Assembly: GCF_951793255.1 (NCBI RefSeq)
Contig: NZ_OX636706.1
Span: forward strand, 1,261,001-1,325,000
Direction of reading: 5' to 3'
DNA: 64,000 nt
Source of the DNA: Desulfovibrio piger
GTDB taxonomy: Bacteria > Desulfobacterota > Desulfovibrionia > Desulfovibrionales > Desulfovibrionaceae
The first letter of the stretch is position 1. Each line of letters starts with the position of its first letter. The notes below the pieces were generated by a model. That model saw only the letters and a program-made list of their open reading frames with translations. It did no database searches and was not told the origin of the DNA. Position numbers and translations under genes: made by a program. This document shows, one piece after another, positions 16,775-26,142 of the stretch.

Positions 16775-19435
16775 ATGGCGGATACCCTCCCCAAGGGCTA
16801 CGAGCCCCATGACGTGGAAGCGCGCTGGCGCGACCACTGGCAGGACAACAGGACCTTCACACCCGACCCGGATGCCCAGGGCGAACCCTTTTCCATCGTG
16901 ATCCCGCCGCCGAACGTTACCGGCGCCCTGCACATCGGGCATGCCCTGAACCAGACCCTCATCGACGTGCTGTGCCGTCATGCCCGCCAGAAGGGCAAGA
17001 ACGTGCTGTGGGTGCCCGGCACCGACCACGCCGGCATCGCCACCCAGAACGTGGTGGAGCGCGCTCTGGCCAAGGAAGGCAAGACCCGTCAGGACCTGGG
17101 CCGCGAAGCCTTCATCGAGCGCGTGTGGCAGTGGCGCGAAGACTACGGTCACCGCATCCTCAACCAGATCCGCGCCCTGGGCGCTTCCGTGGACTGGACG
17201 CGCCTGCGCTTCACCATGGACGAAGGCCTGTCCGCCGCCGTGCGCAAGGTCTTCGTGCAGCTCTACAACGAAGGCCTGATCTACAAGGGCGACTACATCA
17301 TCAACTGGTGCTCGCGCTGCCATACGGCCCTGGCCGATGACGAAGTGGAACACGAGGCCCACAAGGGCAAGCTGTGGAAGATCCGTTACCACCTGGCCGA
17401 CGGCTCCGGCAGCATCACCATCGCCACCACCCGTCCCGAGACCATCCCCGGCGACACCGCCATCTGCGTGCATCCCGAGGACGAGCGCTACCAGCACCTG
17501 GTGGGCAAGACGGCCATCGTGCCCGTGCTGGGCCGCGAGATCCCCATCATCGCCGACAGCTACGTGGATCGCGAGTTCGGTACCGGCGCCCTCAAGGTGA
17601 CCCCCTGCCACGACCACAACGACTGGGCCCTGGGTAAGAAGCACGATCTGGAATTCCTGCAGGTCATCGACGAAGACGGCATCATGAAGGCCGAGTCCGG
17701 CCCCTACGCCGGTCTGAAGAAGGAAGACTGCCGCACGAAGATCGTGGCCGACATCGAAGCCGCCGGCGACCTGCTGGCCGTGGAAGACCTGGACAACTCC
17801 GTGGGCCACTGCTACCGCTGCCACACCGTGGTGGAACCGCATGTGTCCACGCAGTGGTTCGTAGCCACCACCAAGATGGCTCCCGCCGCCCGCAAGGCCG
17901 TGCCCGAACTGACCCGCATCCTGCCGGAATCCTGGGCCAAGACCTACTATCACTGGCTGGACAACATCCGCGACTGGTGCATCAGCCGCCAGATCTGGTG
18001 GGGCCATCGCATCCCCGCCTGGACCTGCGCGCAGTGCGGCGAGCTCATCGTGGCCGAGCACGACCCCAGCTCCTGCCCCAAGTGCGGCTGCACTGACCTG
18101 AAGCAGGACGAGGACGTGCTGGATACCTGGTTCTCCTCGGCCCTGTGGCCCTTCTCCACCATGGGCTGGCCCGAGCAGACCAAGGATCTGGCCACCTGGT
18201 ACCCCACCAGCGTGCTGGTGACCGGTTTCGACATCATCTTCTTCTGGGTGGCCCGCATGATGATGATGGGCCAGCACTTCATGGGCCAGGTGCCCTTCCA
18301 CGACGTGTACCTGCACGCCCTGGTGCGTGACGAGACCGGCCGTAAGATGTCCAAGTCCACGGGCAACGTCATCGACCCGCTGGAGATGATCGACAAGTAC
18401 GGCTGCGACTCCCTGCGCTTCACCCTGACGGCCTTTGCCGCCATGGGCCGCGACATCCGCCTGTCCGAAGCCCGCATCGAAGGCTACCGCCACTTCGTCA
18501 ACAAGCTGTGGAACGCCGCCCGCTTCGCCCTCATGAACCTGCCCGAGACCGCGCCCGCCCCGGTGGCCCTGGAAAGCGTGGAAGGCCTGCACCACCAGTG
18601 GATCCTGCACCGTCTGGAGCAGGTCAAGCAGGACATGGACAAGGCGCTGGAGGAATACCGCTTCAACGACGCCGCCCAGCTGGGCTACAAGTTCCTGTGG
18701 AACGAGTTCTGCGACTGGTATCTGGAACTCATCAAGCCCGACATGCAGGACGAGGCCCGCAAGCCCGTGGCCCAGTATGTGCTGTGGGTGGTGCTGCGCG
18801 AGCTGCTGCTCCTGCTGCATCCCATCATCCCCTTCGTCACGGCCGAGATCTGGAACGCCCTGCCCGTGCCCGCCGGCGAGCAGCCCACGGACATCGCCCT
18901 GGAGCTCTATCCCGCCGCCCGTCCCGGCTGCCTGCATGAAGCCGAGGCCGCCCGCATGGAACTGGTGCAGGGCATCATCGTGGCCGTGCGCACCATCAAG
19001 GCCGAGCTGAACATCAGCCCCAGCCACAAGGTGAGCCTGATGCTGCATCCTGTGGACGAGGCCCAGGCCGCCCTGCTGGAAAGCTGCCGCCAGATGATGA
19101 CCACCCTGGCCCGCCTGGAAGACCTGCAGATCGGTGCCGACCTGCACGCTCCCAAGGCTTCCGCCTCCTCCGTGGTGGGCGGCTGCCAGGTCATCGTGCC
19201 CCTCAAGGGCGCCGTGGATCTGGCCGGAGAACTGGCCCGTCTGGACAAGGAAATGGCCAAACTGGAAAAGGATCTGGTGGGCGTGCAGAGCAAGCTGCAC
19301 AACGAAAGTTTCGTGAGCCGCGCTCCCGCCCAGGTTGTGGAACGCGAACGCGCCCGTGCCGAACAGCTGCTGGATGCCAAGGCCAAGATGCAGGCCCTGC
19401 GCCAGCGCTTCAGCGAAGCCCTCAACGAGGAATAA
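16775..19435 (+). CDS. valS: Valyl-tRNA synthetase
   Basis: This class I aminoacyl-tRNA synthetase charges tRNA-Val and edits threonine. The 886-residue product carries PPPNVTGALHIGHAL (HIGH box) at about residue 45, the CP1 editing domain with TTRPETIPGDTAI at about 225, the KMSKSTGNVIDPL loop at about 525, the anticodon-binding helical domain, and the valyl-specific C-terminal coiled coil (LARLDKEMAKLEKDLVGVQ). Its length is at the short, bacterial-type end. The ATG at 16775 is preceded by GGAGAAAG, and homology begins at MADTLPKGYEP. The promoter must overlap the start of the divergent BPL_N gene. Confidence 0.97.
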   Translation: MADTLPKGYEPHDVEARWRDHWQDNRTFTPDPDAQGEPFSIVIPPPNVTGALHIGHALNQTLIDVLCRHARQKGKNVLWVPGTDHAGIATQNVVERALAKEGKTRQDLGREAFIERVWQWREDYGHRILNQIRALGASVDWTRLRFTMDEGLSAAVRKVFVQLYNEGLIYKGDYIINWCSRCHTALADDEVEHEAHKGKLWKIRYHLADGSGSITIATTRPETIPGDTAICVHPEDERYQHLVGKTAIVPVLGREIPIIADSYVDREFGTGALKVTPCHDHNDWALGKKHDLEFLQVIDEDGIMKAESGPYAGLKKEDCRTKIVADIEAAGDLLAVEDLDNSVGHCYRCHTVVEPHVSTQWFVATTKMAPAARKAVPELTRILPESWAKTYYHWLDNIRDWCISRQIWWGHRIPAWTCAQCGELIVAEHDPSSCPKCGCTDLKQDEDVLDTWFSSALWPFSTMGWPEQTKDLATWYPTSVLVTGFDIIFFWVARMMMMGQHFMGQVPFHDVYLHALVRDETGRKMSKSTGNVIDPLEMIDKYGCDSLRFTLTAFAAMGRDIRLSEARIEGYRHFVNKLWNAARFALMNLPETAPAPVALESVEGLHHQWILHRLEQVKQDMDKALEEYRFNDAAQLGYKFLWNEFCDWYLELIKPDMQDEARKPVAQYVLWVVLRELLLLLHPIIPFVTAEIWNALPVPAGEQPTDIALELYPAARPGCLHEAEAARMELVQGIIVAVRTIKAELNISPSHKVSLMLHPVDEAQAALLESCRQMMTTLARLEDLQIGADLHAPKASASSVVGGCQVIVPLKGAVDLAGELARLDKEMAKLEKDLVGVQSKLHNESFVSRAPAQVVERERARAEQLLDAKAKMQALRQRFSEALNEE

Positions 19436-19446
19436 GGAACAACGTC

Positions 19447-20370
19447 ATGAAGATGTCCGCCGTTGCCACGCCCCCCATGCTCTGCGCTTCCGGGCGCGGA
19501 GCGGTGGGCGTCGTGCCCGGCGCGGTCGTCGCCTCCGGTCTTTCGGGCCGGAGGCCGGCGGCCGCGCCGCTGTTTTGTCTGCTGCTCCTGCTGGTGTTCT
19601 GCCTGTCCGCCCTGCCGGCCCGTGCCCATGTGGTGGACGAGCTGGCCCCCCTGCTGGACAGCGATGCCATCGTGAACAGCATCCAGGATATCGGCCTGCT
19701 CAAGAAGGCCGGTTTCATCTATCAGCCCGACCTGACCATCACAGGCGAGATGTGCCCCGTGGACGGCAGCCAGGACCAGCTGGCCGTGCTCAGCGGCATG
19801 CTGGCCGCTGACAGGATGTATGCCTTCTATTTCGGCGATGTGTCCGACGCGGCCAAGAAGAACGAGCTGCTCCAGCAGCTAGTGGGCAAGCCCCTGCCCA
19901 CGCTGAACAGCAAGGACATGGCCCGCATCCGCAAGGCCCCGCACAGTCAGGAGTCCGCGAACATTCTGGCGCGCTTCCGCCAGCAGGAGCTTTCCCGTCT
20001 GCTGGAGGCCGCCCGTCAGGACGACCAGCTGCTGCGCCTGCTGGGGGCGCATCTGTACGGCCTTTATCTGGAACGCCTGTACATGGCCTCGGTCATGGTG
20101 CTGGCCGCTGCGGAAAGCGACACGCTGGAGCCGCTCTATCAGGTGCATACCGGTCTGGCCACCCGGCACGGCAAGGCCCTGGAGATCCTTGGCAAGAAGG
20201 GCTTGCTGGGCCTGGAAGACTGCGAGGCCCGCGCGGCTCTGGTCAAGAAGCTGCAAGGCCTGCTGACCGCCAACAAGGGGCAGCCTACGCTGGAAGGCCT
20301 GCGCGAGATCGTCTCGCTGGTACAGGAGGAGCGTGCGTTCTTCCTGACGCCCTGCCCGCTGCCGCAATAA
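19447..20370 (+). CDS. Secreted hypothetical protein, probably co-transcribed with valS
   Basis: A 307-residue protein I do not recognise. The N-terminus is unusually long for a signal sequence: about 40 residues precede the hydrophobic stretch LFCLLLLLVFCLSALPARA, followed by a likely AxA cleavage near residue 60. The mature part is mostly helical and charged, with LLKKAGFIYQPDLTITGEMCP and a MYAFYFGDVSDA segment but no catalytic motif. It starts 11 bp after valS with an AAGGAAC ribosome site, so the two are probably one transcript. It ends at a repeat-type terminator hairpin. An internal start nearer the hydrophobic segment is possible. Confidence 0.6.
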   Translation: MKMSAVATPPMLCASGRGAVGVVPGAVVASGLSGRRPAAAPLFCLLLLLVFCLSALPARAHVVDELAPLLDSDAIVNSIQDIGLLKKAGFIYQPDLTITGEMCPVDGSQDQLAVLSGMLAADRMYAFYFGDVSDAAKKNELLQQLVGKPLPTLNSKDMARIRKAPHSQESANILARFRQQELSRLLEAARQDDQLLRLLGAHLYGLYLERLYMASVMVLAAAESDTLEPLYQVHTGLATRHGKALEILGKKGLLGLEDCEARAALVKKLQGLLTANKGQPTLEGLREIVSLVQEERAFFLTPCPLPQ

Positions 20371-20379
20371 GAATGTTTT

Positions 20380-20466
20380 GTGAGGGGGGAGAAGGAAACC
20401 TTTTTGGAAAAAGGTTCTCCTTCTCCCCCCTCACGCTCCCCCCACATCCTTCCAAAAACTTTTATC
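20380..20466 (+). repeat. Dispersed terminator-like hairpin element, copy B (after the secreted protein gene)
   Basis: A near-perfect hairpin of about 25 bp (20380-20404 with 20408-20434) with a T-rich/A-rich apex begins 10 bp after the stop. It is followed by the family tail GCTCCCCCCACATCCTTCC and an A-run. It is the only plus-strand copy, because it follows a plus-strand gene. Confidence 0.75.
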
Positions 20467-20486
20467 ATGGGCCTGAGTGGCCCTGT

Positions 20487-20536
20487 GAAGCGGCGAGAGC
20501 GCCTTTCCCTGAGGGGAAGGGCGCTCTCGCCGCTTC
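20487..20536. repeat. Second long GC-rich hairpin abutting the tandem repeat
   Basis: A 23-bp stem with one wobble pair and a 4-nt loop (20487-20509 with 20514-20536). It ends two bases before the tandem array and contains the same GGAAGGGCG core as the array unit, which may be how the array arose. Confidence 0.7.
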
Positions 20537-20537
20537 T

Positions 20538-20740
20538 GGCGTCAGGAAGGGCGTAGGGCGTCAGGAAGGGCGTAGGGCGTCAGGAAGGGCGTAGGGCGTC
20601 AGGAAGGGCGTAGGGCGTCAGGAAGGGCGTAGGGCGTCAGGAAGGGCGTAGGGCGTCAGGAAGGGCGTAGGGCGTCAGGAAGGGCGTAGGGCGTCAGGAA
20701 GGGCGTAGGGCGTCAGGAAGGGCGTAGGGCGTCAGGAAAG
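20538..20740. repeat. Tandem array of a perfect 19-bp unit
   Basis: Unit GGCGTCAGGAAGGGCGTAG, ten perfect consecutive copies (20538-20727) plus a partial eleventh. The unit length is not a multiple of three and no gene covers it, so it is non-coding. Perfect identity points to recent expansion or ongoing copy-number change. Confidence 0.95.
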
Positions 20741-20809
20741 GGGGGAGGGGAGGCGGGAGGGACTGTGAAAGGAGGGGGCCGGTATTCGATGCCGCCCGCG
20801 CTGGTCATA

Positions 20810-20844
20810 AAAAAGCGCTCCGTCCTTCAAGGAGGGAGCGCTTT
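20810..20844 (-). terminator. Rho-independent terminator of the 139-residue lipoprotein gene
   Basis: Outer stem AAAGCGCTCC / GGAGCGCTTT with an inner paired region. On the minus strand it is followed by a T-run. It lies about 90 bp past the lipoprotein stop. Confidence 0.8.
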
Positions 20845-20932
20845 GGCTGCTTGCATTTGAGGCACAAAGGAAGTCCGCCAGGCCTGTGACGGCATGGGAC
20901 CTTGTGCAGGGCTGCCCCGGTAGGGGGACAGG

Positions 20933-21352
20933 CTATTTTTTGTCCGGGTCTTCCGTTTCGGCCTTGCTCACCCAGTCCACCAGGCGGGCCATACGGGCCA
21001 GGCTGTAATGACCGGGTTCGGGCTGCTGGCCGATCTCCTGCAGGGTGCCGTTGAGGCGGTAGATGCGCCAGTCCCCGGCGGGCAGGGCACCGTTGTCCAT
21101 GGCGGTCTTCAGACCGGCACGGGCTTCTTCGGGCGAGCAGAACAGGGGGAAGTCCTGCACGGCCGGGTCGAGGACGACCATGGAGCCGCCCGCGATATCG
21201 ATGATGTAATTGCCGGGAGCCACGGTATAGACTTCCTGGCAGTCACGATCGGGCGGCAGGGGGGCCGTATTGGGGCCTGTGGTGGCACAGCCGCCCAGCA
21301 TCAGAAGGGACCCAAGCAGGGCGGGGGCAAGGATCACGGGGAAACGTTTCAT
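20933..21352 (-). CDS. Small lipoprotein of unknown function
   Basis: A 139-residue protein with a clear lipoprotein signal peptide (LLMLGGC, Cys 22). The mature part contains three further cysteines or fewer (DRDCQEV, LFCSPEE) that could form a disulfide, and a GDWRIYRLNGTLQEIG segment. The latter, with PGNYIIDIAGG earlier, suggests a small beta-rich fold. I recognise no family. The leader lies between the htpX terminator and the ATG, so it has its own promoter; its own terminator follows. Confidence 0.65.
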   Translation of the reverse strand: MKRFPVILAPALLGSLLMLGGCATTGPNTAPLPPDRDCQEVYTVAPGNYIIDIAGGSMVVLDPAVQDFPLFCSPEEARAGLKTAMDNGALPAGDWRIYRLNGTLQEIGQQPEPGHYSLARMARLVDWVSKAETEDPDKK

Positions 21353-21403
21353 GTCATTCTCCTGCCGGGCGTACCGGCATCAGATTCGCCCCCGGGCACG
21401 ACA

Positions 21404-21450
21404 AAAGCGGGCAGGTGGCGTCATTGCTGACTACACACCAAGCCCGCTTT
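21404..21450. terminator. Bidirectional-looking terminator after htpX
   Basis: Stem AAAGCGGGC / GCCCGCTTT with a 29-nt loop that itself contains GGTG/CACC. A/T runs lie on both sides. It lies about 40 bp past the htpX stop and upstream of the lipoprotein gene. Confidence 0.7.
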
Positions 21451-21491
21451 TTTGTCAAAAGGTTCGTATGCCGGAGGGGCGGGGATGGCCG

Positions 21492-22358
21492 TTAGCGGGC
21501 CTGACGGCTCATCTCCTGCAGACGGGCGATGCGTTCTTCCAGCGGCGGGTGCGTGCTGAACAGGTTGGCCATGCTGCCGCCGCCGAAGCCGAACAGCGGC
21601 GAGACGATGAACATCTGCTCGGTGCTGGGGTTGCCGTTCTGCATGGGGATCTGTCCGCTGGCCACGCCCAGCTTGTGCAGGGCACCGGCCAGGGCCAGGG
21701 GCTGGCCGCAGATGCGGGCGCCGGTCTCGTCGGCCAGGTACTCACGCGAGCGGGAGATGGCCATCTGGATGATACTGGCGGCGATGGGGGCCAGGATGGC
21801 CAGCAGGAACGCGGCGATGGGGTTGGTGCCGCCTTCCTCGTCATTGCTGCTGCCGCCGAAGATGGCGGCGAACTGCATGAAGTTGGCGATGCTGACGATG
21901 ACCGAGGCCAGCACACCGGCGATGGTCTGGATCAGGATGTCACGGTTGGCGATGTGGCCGATCTCGTGGGCGATGACGCCGCGCAGCTCTTCGGGGCTGA
22001 GGATGCGCATGATGCCGTCGGTGACGGCCACCACACCGTGCTCGGGGTCGCGGCCGGTGGCGAAGGCGTTGGGCGCGTCTTCGGGGATGACACAGACGCG
22101 GGGCTTGGGGATGCCGGCATTGGCGGAAAGCTCGGCCACCATGCGGTGCAACATGGGGGCTTCGTCTTCGGACAGCTCGCGGGCCTGGTACATGGAGAGC
22201 ACGATCTTGTCCGAATACCAGTAGGAACCCACGTTCATGATCATGGCGATCACGAAGGCGATGATGATGCCGGTACGGCCGCCCATGATGCCGCCCAGGC
22301 CGATGATGATGGCGGAAAGCAGGGCGAGAAGCAGCACGGTCTTGATCTGGCTGGTCAT
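21492..22358 (-). CDS. htpX: HtpX-type zinc metalloprotease
   Basis: This inner-membrane M48 endopeptidase takes part in membrane protein quality control. The 288-residue product has two N-terminal hydrophobic segments (about residues 5-50), the catalytic zinc motif HEIGH (about residue 130) and two more hydrophobic segments. The third zinc ligand is in the EYLADETGARI helix. RVCVIPEDAPNAFATGRD matches the family. The length is typical. AAGGAGATACC precedes the ATG. It has its own promoter and terminator. Confidence 0.95.
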   Translation of the reverse strand: MTSQIKTVLLLALLSAIIIGLGGIMGGRTGIIIAFVIAMIMNVGSYWYSDKIVLSMYQARELSEDEAPMLHRMVAELSANAGIPKPRVCVIPEDAPNAFATGRDPEHGVVAVTDGIMRILSPEELRGVIAHEIGHIANRDILIQTIAGVLASVIVSIANFMQFAAIFGGSSNDEEGGTNPIAAFLLAILAPIAASIIQMAISRSREYLADETGARICGQPLALAGALHKLGVASGQIPMQNGNPSTEQMFIVSPLFGFGGGSMANLFSTHPPLEERIARLQEMSRQAR

Positions 22359-22397
22359 GGTATCTCCTTGATGTGCGAGGTAGGGATTCGCTCACTG

Positions 22398-22426
22398 TAG
22401 ATAAGCATGCGTCAGCAAAGTGGCAA
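22398..22426 (-). promoter_or_regulatory. Sigma-70 promoter of htpX
   Basis: TTGCCA (22421-22426) and TATCTA (22398-22403) on the minus strand with a 17-bp spacer, about 40 bp upstream of the ATG. No heat-shock-type element was recognised. Confidence 0.55.
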
Positions 22427-22497
22427 GAGGTGGGGAAATGAAGCTGGGGAAGGGCGGCAGAAATGGCCGGGGAAATAGATGTCCCTGCGACAGAAAA

Positions 22498-22541
22498 GGA
22501 GAGGCGGAGAAGCACGGCGATGCCGTGTTTCTCCGCCTCTC
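22498..22541 (-). terminator. 20-bp-stem hairpin behind argJ
   Basis: Arms 22498-22517 and 22522-22541 pair at 19 of 20 positions with a GAT/ATC loop. On the minus strand the hairpin is followed by CTTTTC, so it may be a back-up terminator beyond repeat copy C. A comparable second hairpin follows copy B. Confidence 0.65.
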
Positions 22542-22550
22542 CCTGATAAA

Positions 22551-22631
22551 GCGCGTTTGGGGAGGAAGGGGGGAGTTTGAGGGGGGAAGGAGGCCCTTTT
22601 GGCGCCGGCAAAGGGCCTCCTTCCCCCCTCA
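22551..22631 (-). repeat. Dispersed terminator-like hairpin element, copy C (after argJ)
   Basis: A perfect 22-bp stem (22578-22599 with 22610-22631) begins 18 bp after the argJ stop, followed on the minus strand by the tail CTCCCCCCTTCCTCCCCAAA and then CGCGC. The tail ending matches copy E. Confidence 0.75.
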
Positions 22632-22648
22632 TAAAAAACCTCTCGCGC

Positions 22649-23842
22649 TTACGAGCGGTAATCGGCGTTGAGGCTGACGTATTCGTGGCCGAGGTCGGAG
22701 GCGCGCAGATCGTAGCAGCCGTCGCCCAGACCCATATGGATCTCCACCGGGATGTCGGTGGCCTTGAGCAGCTCGGAAAGCTCGGCTTCCTTGTCGCCGT
22801 TGACGGGCTGGCCGTCGCGGAAACGCTCGATGCCGCAGAGCACCAGGCGCACGCGGCTGGGGTCCACCTGGGCCCCGCTGCGGCCCACAGCGGCCACGAT
22901 GCGGCCCCAGTTGGCGTCCTGGCCGTAGATGGCTGTCTTGACCAGCTGGGAGTGGCCCACGGTGCGGGCGATGCGGCAGGCGTCCTCATCGGAGGCGGCG
23001 CCGCTCACGGTGATGTGCATGACCTTGCTGGCGCCTTCGCCGTCCTTGACCAGCATGTAGGAGATCTGGCCCAGGGTGTCGGTAAGGCCCTTTTCCAGCA
23101 GGGCGGCGTCCTCACCTTCGGCACGGATGCCGGAAGCGCCGTTGGCCAGGCCGAGGATAGTGTCGTTGGTGGAGGTGTCGCCGTCCACGCTGACGCGGTT
23201 GAAGGTCTTGTCCACGGCGCGGGCGAACATGGCCTGCCAGGTCTCGCGGTCCACATCGGCGTCGGTGAGCATGACGGCCAGCATGGTGGCCATGTTGGGG
23301 CAGATCATGCCAGCGCCCTTGGCCATGCCGGTAAGGCGCACGGTGCCGCCGGACAGGGGCACGGTGATGCTGGCGAACTTGGGAAAGGCGTCGGTGGTCA
23401 TGAACGCGCGGGTAAAGCCTTCGGCATCGCGGCTGCCCAGGCTTTCCACCAGGGAGGGCACGGCCTCGCGCCAGCGGTCCATCTTGAGCTGGTCGCCGAT
23501 GACGCCGGTGGACATGGGCATGATCTCATGCGGGGCCAGCCCGGTGAGGGCGGCGACCATGCGTCGGGTCTCGAGGCAATTCTCCAGGCCTTCGTCGCCG
23601 GTGCAGGCATTGGCCTGGCCGGAGTTGGCCAGCACGGCGCGGCAGGTGCCGTACTCGCGCAGGGTCTGCTGGCAGACCTGCACGGGGGCGGCCTTGAAGG
23701 CATTGGTGGTGAACAGGCCCGCCAGTACGGCGGGACGGTCGGAAACAATCAGCCCCAGGTCGTCGCGGCCGGCTTTTTTGAAACCGGCGGCAGCGGCCCC
23801 GGCGGAGAAGCCGAGGGGCAGGTCGTTGCGCGTATCGCTCAT
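22649..23842 (-). CDS. argJ: Bifunctional ornithine acetyltransferase / N-acetylglutamate synthase
   Basis: ArgJ makes N-acetylglutamate and recycles the acetyl group from N-acetylornithine in arginine synthesis. The 397-residue proenzyme contains the self-cleavage site in PNMATMLAVMLTDA near residue 190. The Thr after NMA becomes the catalytic N-terminal residue of the beta chain. GLFTTNAFKAAPV near the N-terminus and GEGASKV and DANWGRI further on are also conserved. The ATG at 23842 has an AAAGGA ribosome site 8 bp upstream; longer in-frame starts lie inside or before the fusA terminator. No other arg gene is nearby. Whether it is mono- or bifunctional cannot be told from sequence alone. 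Confidence 0.95.
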   Translation of the reverse strand: MSDTRNDLPLGFSAGAAAAGFKKAGRDDLGLIVSDRPAVLAGLFTTNAFKAAPVQVCQQTLREYGTCRAVLANSGQANACTGDEGLENCLETRRMVAALTGLAPHEIMPMSTGVIGDQLKMDRWREAVPSLVESLGSRDAEGFTRAFMTTDAFPKFASITVPLSGGTVRLTGMAKGAGMICPNMATMLAVMLTDADVDRETWQAMFARAVDKTFNRVSVDGDTSTNDTILGLANGASGIRAEGEDAALLEKGLTDTLGQISYMLVKDGEGASKVMHITVSGAASDEDACRIARTVGHSQLVKTAIYGQDANWGRIVAAVGRSGAQVDPSRVRLVLCGIERFRDGQPVNGDKEAELSELLKATDIPVEIHMGLGDGCYDLRASDLGHEYVSLNADYRS

Positions 23843-23886
23843 GGGAACATCCTTTCCGGTCATGGGCTTCCGGGAGGAAAACGATG

Positions 23887-23924
23887 AAAAAAAGGCGGGG
23901 ATCTTGCCTTGCAAAATCCCCGCC
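23887..23924 (-). terminator. Rho-independent terminator of the str operon
   Basis: Stem GGCGGGGAT / ATCCCCGCC with a seven-base T-run on the minus strand, 56 bp past the fusA stop. Confidence 0.9.
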
Positions 23925-23979
23925 GTCATATCAAGCAACCAGCGCTGTCCGGTCTTTGTGGGAACGGACGTTCAGGACG

Positions 23980-26058
23980 CTAGTTTTTGCTCTTCTGGAT
24001 CTCGTCGGCGATAGCCTGGGGCACACGCTCGTAGTGATCGAACTGCATGGTGAAGGTAGCGCGGCCCTGGGTACGGGAGCGCAGGTCGGTGGCGTAACCG
24101 AACATGGAGGCCAGGGGCACCTGGGCACGCACGCTCTGGGCACCGCCGGCGCGGGCTTCCATGCTCTGCACGCGACCACGGCGGCCGTTGAGGTCGCCCA
24201 TCACGTCGCCGAGGTATTCTTCGGGGGTGACCACTTCCACGTCCATGATGGGTTCCAGCAGGACCGGGCCGGCCTTCAGCATGGCGTCCTTGATGGCCAT
24301 GGAACCGGCCACGTAGAAGGCCTGTTCGGAGGAGTCCACTTCGTGGTAGCTACCGAAGACCAGGTTGACCTTCAGGTCCACGCAGGGGAAGCCGGCCAGC
24401 ACGCCGGACTTCATGGCATCCTGGATACCCTTGTCGATGGCGGGGATGTATTCCTTGGGGATCACGCCGCCGGTGATGGAGTTGACGAACTCGTACCCCT
24501 TGCCCGGGTTGGGTTCCACCTCGATCACGCAGTGACCGTACTGACCGCGACCACCAGACTGCTTGGCATGCTTCATGTCGGTCTTGGCAGGCTTGGAGAT
24601 GGTTTCGCGGTAGGCCACCTGGGGCTTGCCCACGTTGGCGTTGACGTTGAACTCGCGGGTCAGGCGGTCAACGATGATTTCCAGATGCAGTTCGCCCATG
24701 CCGGCGATCAGGGTCTGGTTGGTTTCTTCGTCGCCCTTGACGCGGAAGGAGGGGTCTTCCTTGGCCAGCTTGTTCAGGGCGGCGGAAAGGGCATCACGGT
24801 CGGCCTTGGTCTTGGGCTCGATGGCCACTTCGATGACGGGCTCGGGGATGTTCAGGGATTCCAGGATCACCGGGCGCTTTTCGTCGCACAGGGTGTCACC
24901 GGTGGAGGCGTTCTTCAGGCCCACCAGAGCCACGATGTCACCGGCGCCGGCCCACTTGATGTCTTCACGCTTGTTGGCGTGCATCTTCAGGATACGGCCG
25001 ATGCGTTCCTTCTTGCCGGTATTGGCGTTGTACACGCTGGTACCGGATTCCAGGCAGCCGGAGTAGATGCGGAAGAAGGACAGGTGACCGATGAAGGGGT
25101 CGGAGAACAGCTTGAACACCAGGCCGGCAAGGGGTTCCTTGTCGTCGCAGGGGCATTCGATCAGGTGTTCTTCGTTGCCGGGCTCATGGCCGGTCATGAC
25201 GGCGATGTCCACGGGGGAGGGCAGGTAGTCCACCACGGCGTCCAGCAGGGGCTGCACGCCCATGTTGCGGAAAGCGGAGCCGCAGAGCACGGGCACGATG
25301 TTGCGGGCGATGGTGGCCTTGCGGATGCAGGAAACGATCTCTTCGCGGGTCAGATCTTCGCCGCCCAGGTACTTTTCCAGCAGGGCTTCATCTTCCTCGG
25401 CCACGGCTTCGATGAGTTCGTGGCGCTTTTCCTCATACATGTCCTTCAGTTCGGCGGGCACGTCTTCAACAGTGAATTCGGCACCCTTGGAGCTTTTGTC
25501 GAAGCGGTGGGCCTTGCCTTCGATGAGGTCCACGATGCCTTCGAACTTGTCTTCAGCGCCGATGGGCAGCTGCAGGGGCACGGCCTTGGCGCCCAGACGT
25601 TCGTGGATCATGCCCACGCAGCGGAAGAAGTTGGCACCGATGCGGTCCATCTTGTTCACGAAGCAGATGCGGGGCACATGGTAGCGGTCGGCCTGACGCC
25701 ACACGGTTTCGGACTGGGGCTCAACGCCGGCCACGGCGTCGAACACGCACACGGCACCGTCCAGCACGCGCAGGGAACGTTCCACTTCGATGGTGAAGTC
25801 CACGTGGCCGGGGGTGTCGATGATGTTGATGCGGCAGTCCTTCCAGAAGCAGGTGGTGGCGGCGGAGGTGATGGTGATGCCGCGCTCCTGTTCCTGTTCC
25901 ATCCAGTCCATGGTGGACTCACCGTCGTGGGTTTCGCCGAGCTTGTGGGAAACACCGGTGTAGAAAAGGATGCGTTCGGTGGTGGTGGTTTTGCCGGCGT
26001 CAATATGGGCCATGATGCCGATATTGCGCTGTTTGTCTACGGGGGTGGTGCGGGACAC
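23980..26058 (-). CDS. fusA: Translation elongation factor G
   Basis: EF-G is the GTPase that drives ribosomal translocation. The 692-residue product has the standard five-domain length: GTPase motifs [13 protein letters not shown] (near residue 16), DTPGHVDFT and NKMDR. Domain IV carries GGRGQYGHC, and the C-terminal domain ends in [15 protein letters not shown] residues. The start is a GTG placed 6-7 bp after GGAGGA, which gives the expected N-terminus ([14 protein letters not shown]). It is the third gene of rpsL-rpsG-fusA. tuf does not follow, the operon ending here with a terminator. Confidence 0.97.
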   Translation of the reverse strand: MSRTTPVDKQRNIGIMAHIDAGKTTTTERILFYTGVSHKLGETHDGESTMDWMEQEQERGITITSAATTCFWKDCRINIIDTPGHVDFTIEVERSLRVLDGAVCVFDAVAGVEPQSETVWRQADRYHVPRICFVNKMDRIGANFFRCVGMIHERLGAKAVPLQLPIGAEDKFEGIVDLIEGKAHRFDKSSKGAEFTVEDVPAELKDMYEEKRHELIEAVAEEDEALLEKYLGGEDLTREEIVSCIRKATIARNIVPVLCGSAFRNMGVQPLLDAVVDYLPSPVDIAVMTGHEPGNEEHLIECPCDDKEPLAGLVFKLFSDPFIGHLSFFRIYSGCLESGTSVYNANTGKKERIGRILKMHANKREDIKWAGAGDIVALVGLKNASTGDTLCDEKRPVILESLNIPEPVIEVAIEPKTKADRDALSAALNKLAKEDPSFRVKGDEETNQTLIAGMGELHLEIIVDRLTREFNVNANVGKPQVAYRETISKPAKTDMKHAKQSGGRGQYGHCVIEVEPNPGKGYEFVNSITGGVIPKEYIPAIDKGIQDAMKSGVLAGFPCVDLKVNLVFGSYHEVDSSEQAFYVAGSMAIKDAMLKAGPVLLEPIMDVEVVTPEEYLGDVMGDLNGRRGRVQSMEARAGGAQSVRAQVPLASMFGYATDLRSRTQGRATFTMQFDHYERVPQAIADEIQKSKN

Positions 26059-26142
26059 GTTATCCTCCAGAAAAGGGGCAGTGGGGCGGGGGGAAAAGCG
26101 CCGCGCCCTTGCGGGCGCGGCAGCAGTCACTCGGAATCGAGC

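Noticed and set aside
16616..19300. An 894-codon open frame on the minus strand
   Set aside because: Antisense shadow of valS, with the same composition artefact.
20538..20740. CRISPR array
   Set aside because: The 19-bp units are contiguous with no unique spacers, and no cas genes are present; it is a simple tandem repeat.
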